Shown here piece after piece: positions 1 through 5,707 of a stretch of DNA of 8,658 bases. This DNA is from Saprospiraceae bacterium. GTDB lineage: Bacteria; Bacteroidota; Bacteroidia; Chitinophagales; Saprospiraceae. The position numbers were made by a program, and so were the translations under genes. Location of the stretch: assembly GCA_004297645.1 (NCBI GenBank), contig SCUG01000530.1, forward strand, positions 1 through 8,658. Direction: 5' to 3'. The notes under the pieces were generated by a model. That model was not told where the DNA came from. It saw nothing but the letters and a program-made list of their open reading frames with translations, and searched no databases. Position 1 is the stretch's first letter; each line of letters begins with the position of its first letter.

Positions 1-846
1 CAAAAAAGTTGGAAAAACACCCTCAACCTACTCGAATACGTTTCGCAGTATGCCATTGCGGGTGACTTACAAGCCTGGATTATCCAGGAAGGTAAACTCG
101 TGGAGCATCGCATCATCGAACCTTTAGGGGACAAGAGCGCCGTGCAAGCCTTTTTGGAAGGCCGTCAGTTGGTGCAAAAAACCGGCATGGAAAAAGAAGC
201 TATGCATGCCCTCAATCGCGCCATTGAAAAATTCGAGCGTCATGCGTTAGCTTATGAGCGCCGCGGGTATGTCAATTTCAAGCTGCGCAACTATGAAGAC
301 GCCCTGTATGACTTTACCAAGTGCATTGACATCCACCCCAACCACCCTGACGCCTATTGGGGCCGTGCTAACACAAGGATAAAAAAACAAGACCTGCAAG
401 GTGCTATCACCGACCTGGAAAAAGCCATCGACACCTCCATCCCTCACCAAGCTATTTATTGGAGTGCCCGCCGCCTGAAAGGTGAACTGCATCTGCAAAC
501 CGGCGAGTTTTCGAAAACTATTTTTGAATTGAAATTAGTGACAAAGCGCAAATTCAAAGAAGACGACCCGAACTACAAATGGCAAAAAAATGCCTTTTAC
601 AATTACGGCCGGGCCTTGTACGAATCCGGTGAATACGATCAAGCCGTTGAGGCCTTCAACAGCATGTTTGAATTCGATGCCTCCCGCGCCGAAACGCCGT
701 CGAAAGCCGACCAATTCTTCAACCGGGGCCTTGCCCGCCAAAAGGCAGGTGAGAGTGGCTATGTCAACGATTTGAAAGAAGCCGCGGGCTACGGTTCCAC
801 AAAAGCAGTTGAATTGTTGGCAGAATTGACCTTACCAGTAAAATAG
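1..846 (+). CDS. TPR-repeat protein, 5'-truncated by the window edge
   Basis: The frame is open from base 1 to the TAG at 844-846, giving 281 visible residues. A GTG at 100 could be read as a start, but the frame continues upstream without a stop, so the true start most likely lies outside the window. From about residue 80 the protein is a run of tetratricopeptide repeats: one at about 81-115 (AYERRGYVNFKLRNYEDAL, then a hydrophobic helix and a Pro), a second at 117-150, a degenerate one at about 151-181, another at about 197-230 (YNYGRALYESGEYDQAVEAF) and a last at about 236-272. These form paired helices that usually bind partner proteins. The first 60 residues match no family I recognise. 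No signal peptide or membrane segment is visible in the part present. It is followed by its own terminator and converges on dsbD. The partner and pathway are unknown. Confidence 0.85.
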   Translation, partial: QKSWKNTLNLLEYVSQYAIAGDLQAWIIQEGKLVEHRIIEPLGDKSAVQAFLEGRQLVQKTGMEKEAMHALNRAIEKFERHALAYERRGYVNFKLRNYEDALYDFTKCIDIHPNHPDAYWGRANTRIKKQDLQGAITDLEKAIDTSIPHQAIYWSARRLKGELHLQTGEFSKTIFELKLVTKRKFKEDDPNYKWQKNAFYNYGRALYESGEYDQAVEAFNSMFEFDASRAETPSKADQFFNRGLARQKAGESGYVNDLKEAAGYGSTKAVELLAELTLPVK

Positions 847-866
847 TTGAAACAATAAGAACCATG

Positions 867-904
867 AAAATGGCCAAAGCTCGTACCGGCTTTGGCCATT
901 TTTT
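867..904 (+). terminator. Rho-independent terminator of the TPR gene
   Basis: A perfect 14-bp stem (867-880 with 889-902) closes an 8-base loop and runs into six T's at 899-904, starting 21 bases after the TPR stop codon. On the minus strand the same stem ends in only four T's, so it may also stop dsbD transcripts arriving from the other side, but less efficiently. It sits in the 118-bp convergent gap, which holds nothing else I can identify. Confidence 0.9.
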
Positions 905-964
905 ATGCCTGACAACTGTCGTAAATCCGAGCCTAATTCCCGTCCGAAATTTTCTCCATGCGCA

Positions 965-3526
965 CTATTGCTTTGCCCCTAACAGGTTTTTCCCGGCCTC
1001 AAGTTCGTTGAATTTTTGCAAGCCGCATTCCAGAAAGTCAGCATATTCGCTCGATTCCGGCGTGTACCCCACGGGGTTATTCAGCATCCTTCCGTCCGGC
1101 GAAAGCAGGACATAGTAAGGCTGAGAGTTGTTGTTGAAATTTTCGGTTTGCAGATACTGCCACTTGTGGCCGGTAGTGCGCAGTTTTCGGGTACCACCAC
1201 TTTTCATGGGCACTGTTTTCTGCTCATTTTCAGGTAGGTCAATCTTTTCGTCCACATAAAGAGAGATGAGCACAAAGTCGTTCTTCAGGTATTTGTACAC
1301 TTCTTTTGTGGGCCAAACATGCTCTTCCATTTTGCGGCAGTTCACGCAGGCATGACCGGTGAAGTCAATCATAATGGGCTTGTTTGAATTACGCGCATAA
1401 GCCAGGCCTTCGTCAAAGTTTTTGAAGCAGTTGAGGTTTTGTGGGCAGTCGCAGGGATAAAACCAACTGTAACAGGTAGGCGGGGCCAAGCCACTCAATA
1501 AGGTCAGTGGTTTAAACGAGCCAGCCTTATCATCATAAGTAAAACCGGTGGCGAGATAAATGGCAAAACTGAACGAAACCAATGCTAATACCCATCTGGC
1601 AACGGGGATTTTCTTCATCGGCGAGTCGTGCGGGAATCTGATTTTCCCCAAAAGATAAAGCCCCATGCCCACAAAGATGAGAAACCAAAGGGCGAGGAAT
1701 GGTTCTATTTTCAGCAGACCCCAATGCTTCACCAAATCGGCGTTGGAAAGGAACTTGAGTGCCAGCGCCAGTTCAAGAAAACCGAGGACGACTTTCACCG
1801 TGGTCATCCAACTGCCAGATTTCGGCAATGAATTCAACCAGCTTGGGAAAGCGGCGAACAAACCAAACGGCAATGCCAGGGCCAACCCAAAACCGCCCAT
1901 CCCTGCCGTTAGTTGTATGGCACCTCCTTCGGAAGACAATGCCCCTGCCAGCAGCGAGCCGAGTATAGGGCCAGTGCAGGAAAAAGAGACGAGGGCCAGT
2001 GTCAGCGCCATGAAAAATATCCCTAACAGGCCGCCAATACCTTCTGCGGAACTCGCCTTATTTGCCCAGCTACTCGGCAGTGTCAGCTCGAAATAGCCAA
2101 AAAATGACAGGGCGAATATGATGAAGATGAGGAAGAAAATGATATTCAGCCAAACGTTGGTGGAGATTTCATTTAAAATATCGGGGTTTACGGAGTCGAG
2201 CAGATGGAAAGGTAAGCTCAAAAGCAGGTACACCAGCAGTATGAAAAACCCGTATATGAAAGCGTTGAATAAGCCTTTGCTTTTGTTCCTGCTGCCTTTG
2301 GTGAAAAAGCTCACTGTCAGGGGTATCATCGGGAAGACGCAGGGCGTCAGCAGTGCCACCAGCCCGCCGAGGAATCCAAGAATGAAAATGCTCCACAATC
2401 CCTTTTTAGACTGATCGTCCGAACCTGTGTGGCCGCAATCGGCAGCCGTGGACTTATCAATGGTAATGTTGGTGTAGCTCCCGGCTTCGGTGGCAACAGC
2501 AGATTTCCCGGCAACTTCGCTACCGATGAGTGCCGTGAGCGTAGCTGGTATGACCTTGAATGGCACCTCCGCTGATGGCAAACATTTCGTGTCGTCGCAG
2601 GTCATAAAATAGACGTAGCCGCTTACGGGTTTTGAGGCATCCTGCACTTTAATTTTTTGGGTAAAAACTACTTCCCCTTTGTATTTGGTGATGTTCATTT
2701 CGAACATCGGGTCGTAGCCTTCCACTTTGTGGCCGCTTTGTTCGGCTACCTTGCCAAGAGCTTCCACATTATCGCTTTTGTCCAGTACGAACTCGGTAGG
2801 TTCCGGGCCACCCTTATCGAGAAACTGGGAGTATATGTACCAGCCTTTCTGGAGGGTCGCTTTATAGGCAAGGTTGTATTCCTGGCCGTTGACTTTTTCA
2901 ATAGTGAGCGACCAGGTGGCGGGGTTTTCCATTCCATTTTTCAGGCCACCAGAAATGGCTGCCACAGGAATCTCGCTGGCAGACGCATCTGCCGTTTTGG
3001 TCGTGGCTTCGGGGGTAGAAGGCCGGGCAGTCTGTTTTGAGGCGGGCTTGTCCGTTGCGGCAGCGGCCGGTTTTAAATCAAAAGAAAAATCAACTTCGGC
3101 AGGTGGCAGACAGCGCGTATTATCGCAAGTCATAAATTCGAGGTAGCCGGTGATGGGCTTCGAGGCATCGCTGACTTTTACCCGTTGGGTAAAGGTCACT
3201 TTTTCAGAAAACTTGATCACTTTCATATTGTCGAACAGGGGGTCGTTCAGTTCTTTCCGGTGCTCCGAAGTTTCGACGTTTTTACCAGCGAGGGAAAAAT
3301 GGGGCTTTGGGTCAAAAGTAAAGCTGGTGGCTACGGGGCCTTCATCACTTTCGAGGTATTGGGAGTAAATCGTCCAGCCGTTGTCAAGACGAGCTGTGAA
3401 CATGAGGTCGTATTGGCTGTCGTTGACTTGTTTGGAGGAAAACTCCCATTTGACGGGCTTGAGAATTTGGCCCGAGGCCGGGAGGTAAAAAATCAGAAAA
3501 GCGGAAAGTATGGCAAACTTTCTCAT
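965..3526 (-). CDS. dsbD: Thiol:disulfide interchange protein DsbD with two tandem alpha domains
   Basis: This 853-residue protein passes electrons from cytoplasmic thioredoxin across the inner membrane to periplasmic thiol proteins (known for the family). A signal peptide covers about residues 1-20. Alpha domain 1 (21-152) has C134-x4-C139 followed by LPP. A Thr/Ala/Lys/Pro-rich linker (153-198) follows, then alpha domain 2 (200-327) with C310-x4-C315 followed by LPS. The membrane core spans about 376-662, roughly eight helices, with C396 in TPCVFP and C517 in SFSCTGP, the expected pair of transmembrane redox cysteines. The C-terminal thioredoxin-like domain (about 700-853) carries the active site CVNC at 727-730. 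Four additional cysteines (685, 692, 694, 700) lie just before that domain. E. coli DsbD has about 565 residues and a single alpha domain, so the extra length is mainly the second alpha domain and linkers. The ATG at 3526 directly precedes the signal peptide. No Shine-Dalgarno sequence is evident, and a TAG stop lies at 965-967. The gene lies 145 bp downstream of a single-domain paralogue and may be co-transcribed with it. Confidence 0.95.
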   Translation of the reverse strand: MRKFAILSAFLIFYLPASGQILKPVKWEFSSKQVNDSQYDLMFTARLDNGWTIYSQYLESDEGPVATSFTFDPKPHFSLAGKNVETSEHRKELNDPLFDNMKVIKFSEKVTFTQRVKVSDASKPITGYLEFMTCDNTRCLPPAEVDFSFDLKPAAAATDKPASKQTARPSTPEATTKTADASASEIPVAAISGGLKNGMENPATWSLTIEKVNGQEYNLAYKATLQKGWYIYSQFLDKGGPEPTEFVLDKSDNVEALGKVAEQSGHKVEGYDPMFEMNITKYKGEVVFTQKIKVQDASKPVSGYVYFMTCDDTKCLPSAEVPFKVIPATLTALIGSEVAGKSAVATEAGSYTNITIDKSTAADCGHTGSDDQSKKGLWSIFILGFLGGLVALLTPCVFPMIPLTVSFFTKGSRNKSKGLFNAFIYGFFILLVYLLLSLPFHLLDSVNPDILNEISTNVWLNIIFFLIFIIFALSFFGYFELTLPSSWANKASSAEGIGGLLGIFFMALTLALVSFSCTGPILGSLLAGALSSEGGAIQLTAGMGGFGLALALPFGLFAAFPSWLNSLPKSGSWMTTVKVVLGFLELALALKFLSNADLVKHWGLLKIEPFLALWFLIFVGMGLYLLGKIRFPHDSPMKKIPVARWVLALVSFSFAIYLATGFTYDDKAGSFKPLTLLSGLAPPTCYSWFYPCDCPQNLNCFKNFDEGLAYARNSNKPIMIDFTGHACVNCRKMEEHVWPTKEVYKYLKNDFVLISLYVDEKIDLPENEQKTVPMKSGGTRKLRTTGHKWQYLQTENFNNNSQPYYVLLSPDGRMLNNPVGYTPESSEYADFLECGLQKFNELEAGKNLLGAKQ
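3123..3153. repeat. 31-bp identical block, copy in dsbD alpha domain 1
   Basis: These 31 bases are identical and in the same orientation and frame as 3727-3757. They encode the TGYLEFMTCD stretch that contains the first redox cysteine of the alpha domain. The matching stretch in alpha domain 2 of dsbD (near 2592-2625) has diverged at several bases. Confidence 0.9.
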
Positions 3527-3671
3527 GATGAAGGATTTGTTACAGATTTATCGTTGGCAACCAAAGGCTGCTTTTACAGGCATTGATATTTGGTGCAAAA
3601 TTTTGCAAAAGTGAAAGCATGGCATAAATCGAAGGGAGAAGCCATGGTTCAGTTGGCCATTTGTCAGGCAA
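3527..3671. other. Spacer between the two Dsb genes with a 12-bp palindrome
   Basis: This 145-bp gap separates the small alpha gene from dsbD. It contains a perfect 12-bp palindrome, GCAAAATTTTGC, at 3595-3606, about 70 bp before the dsbD start codon. I find no exact TAnnTTTG promoter element for dsbD (CACTTTTG just upstream of the palindrome has one mismatch) and no convincing terminator, so read-through from the small alpha gene is likely. The palindrome could be a regulator site, but this is inference only. Confidence 0.35.
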
Positions 3672-4118
3672 TTATTTTAGCGAGAAAGCGAACTCCACGT
3701 CAGTGGGTGGAAGGCACCGCTGGTTGTCGCAAGTCATAAATTCGAGGTAGCCGGTGAGCCGGGTTTCGCCGGTCACTTTTACGCGTTGGGTAAAAGTGGG
3801 CTCGCCAGAAAATTTCACGATGTTCATCATGAAAAGCTCATCGTAACCTTCGTGTTTGTCGCCTTTTTCCTTGGCTTTCCCAATGAGTTCTACTTTGGTT
3901 TTTTTTTCAAAATTGAAAGAAGTGGGAATGGGGCCTTCATCCGAATCCAAAAATTGAGAATAGATGTACCAGCCATTTTGAATGTGGGCAGTAAAAACGA
4001 GGTCGTATTCTCCGGGGCTGACCTGAGTGGATTGGAAAGACCATTTGACGGGGTTGAGCTGACCGAAGGCCAAGCCTGCGGCGGAAAATGCTACTGAAAG
4101 CAGGAGTATTTTTTTCAT
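3672..4118 (-). CDS. Secreted single-domain DsbD-alpha-like protein
   Basis: This 148-residue protein has a signal peptide (about 1-19, ending AFG before Q20; no lipobox cysteine) and a single DsbD N-terminal (alpha) domain of immunoglobulin-like fold (21-148). The redox pair C130-x4-C135 followed by LPP is intact. It has no membrane core and no thioredoxin domain, so it should be a free periplasmic protein. It aligns almost end to end with alpha domain 1 of the downstream DsbD (shared SDEGP, FTQRVKV and TGYLEFMTCDN segments) and less well with domain 2. In DsbD the alpha domain takes electrons from the thioredoxin domain and hands them to substrates. A free copy could act as a shuttle carrying electrons from DsbD to distant partners, or as a substrate-specific adaptor (inference). 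A TATTTTTG element lies 32-39 bases upstream of its ATG. The family assignment is secure; the role is not. Confidence 0.9.
   Translation of the reverse strand: MKKILLLSVAFSAAGLAFGQLNPVKWSFQSTQVSPGEYDLVFTAHIQNGWYIYSQFLDSDEGPIPTSFNFEKKTKVELIGKAKEKGDKHEGYDELFMMNIVKFSGEPTFTQRVKVTGETRLTGYLEFMTCDNQRCLPPTDVEFAFSLK
3727..3757. repeat. 31-bp identical block, copy in the small alpha gene
   Basis: Identical to 3123-3153 in dsbD, covering the same codons around the first redox cysteine. Such an unbroken run, including third codon positions, points to a recent duplication or gene conversion between the two neighbouring genes. Confidence 0.9.
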
Positions 4119-4149
4119 AAAAAATTAGGTTCGGATTCTAACTGGTGGA

Positions 4150-4157
4150 CAAAAATA
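4150..4157 (-). promoter_or_regulatory. Possible -7 element of the small alpha gene
   Basis: Read on the minus strand this is TATTTTTG, an exact match to the Bacteroidota TAnnTTTG element. Transcription would begin near 4143, leaving a leader of about 25 bases before the ATG at 4118. No TTG or TTTG is found at the usual 17-23-base distance upstream, so it may need an activator or may simply be the T-run of the hairpin at 4160-4186. Confidence 0.4.
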
Positions 4158-4186
4158 ATGCGCCAAAACCGGCTGGGTTGTGGCGC
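4151..4186 (-). terminator. Likely terminator of the four-helix membrane protein gene
   Basis: Bases 4160-4165 pair with 4181-4186 (GCGCCA with TGGCGC). After one mismatch, 4167-4170 pair with 4176-4179, leaving the 5-base loop GGCTG. On the minus strand the stem is followed by ATTATTTTT. It lies about 100 bases after the stop of the upstream gene at 4288. The U-rich tail overlaps the putative promoter of the next gene. Confidence 0.55.
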
Positions 4187-4189
4187 CCT

Positions 4190-4245
4190 TTAACTATAAT
4201 AATATTTTAACGGAGTGATTAACAAAACGCCGCGAGTGGTTAACA
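4190..4245. repeat. TTAAC cluster with a 12-bp direct repeat at 21-bp spacing
   Basis: TTAAC occurs four times, at 4190, 4207, 4219 and 4240. The last two lie inside a longer direct repeat, GAGTGATTAACA at 4213-4224 and GAGTGGTTAACA at 4234-4245 (11 of 12 bases identical, start-to-start 21 bp, about two helical turns). It lies 55-95 bp upstream, in minus-strand sense, of the putative promoter of the small alpha gene, a place where an activator could bind. Function is inferred only. Confidence 0.45.
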
Positions 4246-4287
4246 GTTGGCGGGTGCCAAGCCGCTCCAGGCGTTCCGCTTCCTGTT

Positions 4288-4728
4288 TTAAAACCAGGCA
4301 GAGCCGAAGCCCCGGAACGGCCAGGGTATTCCCACCAGCACCAAAACCAGGGCAGCGAAATAATACTGGAAAGTCGTTTTGAATTTCAGATTCTCTTCGG
4401 TGGCCTTTTTCGTTTTGGTGTATCCGATGGTAATCAGGGCGATGGCCAGCACCATAATCAAGCTGTGTTCAGCCGTGAAAAAACGGGTGAGAGCCACCTT
4501 CATGGTATCGCCGGAAAAGGCAACTTTGTCGCTTATAAAATACAGTGTCAGTCCCAGCAGAAGCTGGAGGTGGGCTGAAAGCATAGTGAAAAAATTGAGC
4601 TTGCCGTCGGCCTCGGTGAAGGGGGCATTGGAGCGCCACTTCAGCAGTGCTTTAAAAGTGGCCGCCACCAGCAGTAGCAGAACGATCCAGCGAAATCCGG
4701 AGTGTGCGTGTATTATTCCATTGAGCAT
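4288..4728 (-). CDS. Four-helix membrane protein of unknown function ('cytochrome B'-like, Bacteroidota)
   Basis: This 146-residue protein has four predicted membrane helices (about 11-28, 45-65, 86-104 and 119-137), a short start with two histidines (H7, H9), histidines inside or near helices 2 and 3 (H53, H88), and a closing IPWPFRG motif. From memory, proteins of this size and pattern (HxHSxFR start, HLQLLLGL in helix 2, EH in helix 3, IPWPFR at the end) are common in Bacteroidota and often carry the automatic label 'cytochrome B', without proof of haem binding that I know of. H53 and H88 could be axial haem ligands, but this is inference. The ATG at 4728 is preceded by a well-spaced promoter and an AT-rich leader, and the stop is followed by a likely terminator, so it probably forms a single-gene unit. 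It is not part of the Dsb pair by any direct evidence. Confidence 0.8.
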   Translation of the reverse strand: MLNGIIHAHSGFRWIVLLLLVAATFKALLKWRSNAPFTEADGKLNFFTMLSAHLQLLLGLTLYFISDKVAFSGDTMKVALTRFFTAEHSLIMVLAIALITIGYTKTKKATEENLKFKTTFQYYFAALVLVLVGIPWPFRGFGSAWF

Positions 4729-4763
4729 AGTTCAGAATTTTGATGAATTTCGATGTTGACCCG

Positions 4764-4793
4764 CAAATGTAAACATACCCCCTCATTTTGCAA
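4764..4793 (-). promoter_or_regulatory. Bacteroidota-type promoter of the four-helix membrane protein
   Basis: On the minus strand, TTG at 4793-4791 is followed after exactly 19 bases by TACATTTG (4771-4764), matching the Bacteroidota pattern of a -33 TTG/TTTG element and a -7 TAnnTTTG element. Transcription would begin near 4757, about 30 bases before the ATG at 4728. The -33 box lies just past the stop codon of the LOG-family gene, so this gene is probably transcribed independently of its upstream neighbour. Confidence 0.65.
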
Positions 4794-4818
4794 CATGGCC
4801 CCAGCTATCGCCAGCCTT

Positions 4819-5565
4819 TCATACCTTCTCTATCAGCCACCAGGCAGGGATGTGCCTTTTCTCTATCTTGTAATTTTGAGTGATGTATTTGCCGATGTGC
4901 TCCATCGCCTCTTCAACGTCGTCAGTCAGTTTTATCAAATTTAAGTTCTCCGAAGAAATGGTTTTTTGTGCCACCATAAAGTGCAGGTACTCCATCAACG
5001 GGGAGTAATAATCCTTGCCAATGAGTACGATGGGAAACCGGGCAATTATCTTAGTCTGCACGAGGGTTAGCGTCTCAAACATCTCGTCCATTGTGCCCCA
5101 GCCGCCGGGCATGACCACGAAGGCGTATGAGTATTTTAGCAGCAGCACTTTCCGCACGAAGAAATACCGGATGGTCACCCATTTGTGCATGTAGGGGTTG
5201 GGGAGTTGTTCATAAGGCAGCACCACATTGCAGCCCGCCGATTTGCCGCCTGCCTCGAAGGCTCCCCGGTTGGCAGCCTCCATAATGCCGGGGCCTCCGC
5301 CAGTCAGGGTTGTGAATCCCATGGCGGCAATGGCTTTGCCCACCTTTCTGGCTTTTTGGTAATAGGCATGGCCTTCCCCGAACCGGGCGGAGCCAAACAC
5401 CGTGATGCAAGGCCCTACAAAATGGAGTACCCGGAAGCCTTTGATGAATTGGAACAAGACGCGAAACACAAACCCCAACTCAGCACTTCTGCTTTTGGGG
5501 CCACTCAGGTACTGGGTTTCTTTTGGTTCAAGAATGGGGGCGGGCCTTTTTGCTCTTAATGTCAT
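4819..5565 (-). CDS. LOG / TIGR00730-family Rossmann-fold protein
   Basis: This 248-residue protein belongs to the 'lysine decarboxylase-like' LOG family, whose characterised members cleave nucleoside 5'-monophosphates (cytokinin riboside phosphates or other purine/pyrimidine nucleotides) into base and ribose 5-phosphate. Visible signatures are the FGSAR start of the Rossmann fold (57-61), GGGPGIMEAANR at 89-100, a conserved VRK at 137-139, and PGGWGTMDE at 153-161, whose final Glu is the family's catalytic acid. The usual motif is PGGxGTxxE, so the site is intact, with Trp at the variable position. About 50 residues precede the fold, with an amphipathic stretch (31-50) typical of this subgroup as I recall it. 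No transmembrane helix is convincing, so it is probably cytoplasmic. The actual substrate in bacteria like this one is unknown; older 'lysine decarboxylase' labels are misleading. It lies downstream of the ftsH terminator and so should have its own promoter, which I could not identify clearly. Confidence 0.9.
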   Translation of the reverse strand: MTLRAKRPAPILEPKETQYLSGPKSRSAELGFVFRVLFQFIKGFRVLHFVGPCITVFGSARFGEGHAYYQKARKVGKAIAAMGFTTLTGGGPGIMEAANRGAFEAGGKSAGCNVVLPYEQLPNPYMHKWVTIRYFFVRKVLLLKYSYAFVVMPGGWGTMDEMFETLTLVQTKIIARFPIVLIGKDYYSPLMEYLHFMVAQKTISSENLNLIKLTDDVEEAMEHIGKYITQNYKIEKRHIPAWWLIEKV

Positions 5566-5647
5566 GATGCATGATGTGTTTTTGCGGCGCGAAATTTAAG
5601 AAGCCGTAGCCGGGAATAAGCATAAATCCAAAGGTTTCAACGGGCAT

Positions 5648-5686
5648 AAAAATAAGGGAACGGCACCACTATGCCGTTCCCTTATT
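5648..5686 (-). terminator. Rho-independent terminator of the rsfS-ftsH unit
   Basis: A perfect 15-bp stem (5651-5665 with 5672-5686) encloses a 6-base loop, and on the minus strand it ends in TTATTTTTA. It starts about 22 bases after the ftsH stop codon. It cleanly separates ftsH from the LOG-family gene. The rest of the 142-bp gap (5566-5647) shows no exact promoter; AACCTTTG at 5636-5629 is one mismatch from the -7 consensus but lacks a partner box. Confidence 0.9.
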
Positions 5687-5707
5687 ATTTGTGCTTGCCG
5701 TGTTGTC

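Noticed and set aside
100..846. GTG at 100 as the start of the TPR gene
   Set aside because: The same frame is open to base 1 with coding-like sequence and no stop, so the gene most likely begins outside the window.
1665..3586. Several open frames of 90-143 codons on the + strand opposite dsbD
   Set aside because: Their products look like reverse-strand shadows of membrane and alpha-domain codons, with no start signals or recognisable domains.
3640..3671. Small inverted repeat (GCCA/TGGC) after the small alpha gene
   Set aside because: Only four base pairs with a 9-base loop and no T-run; not a credible terminator.
3786..4097. A 103-codon open frame opposite the small alpha gene
   Set aside because: It lies entirely antisense to a well-supported gene, and a similar shadow appears opposite the paralogous dsbD region, as expected from shared sequence.
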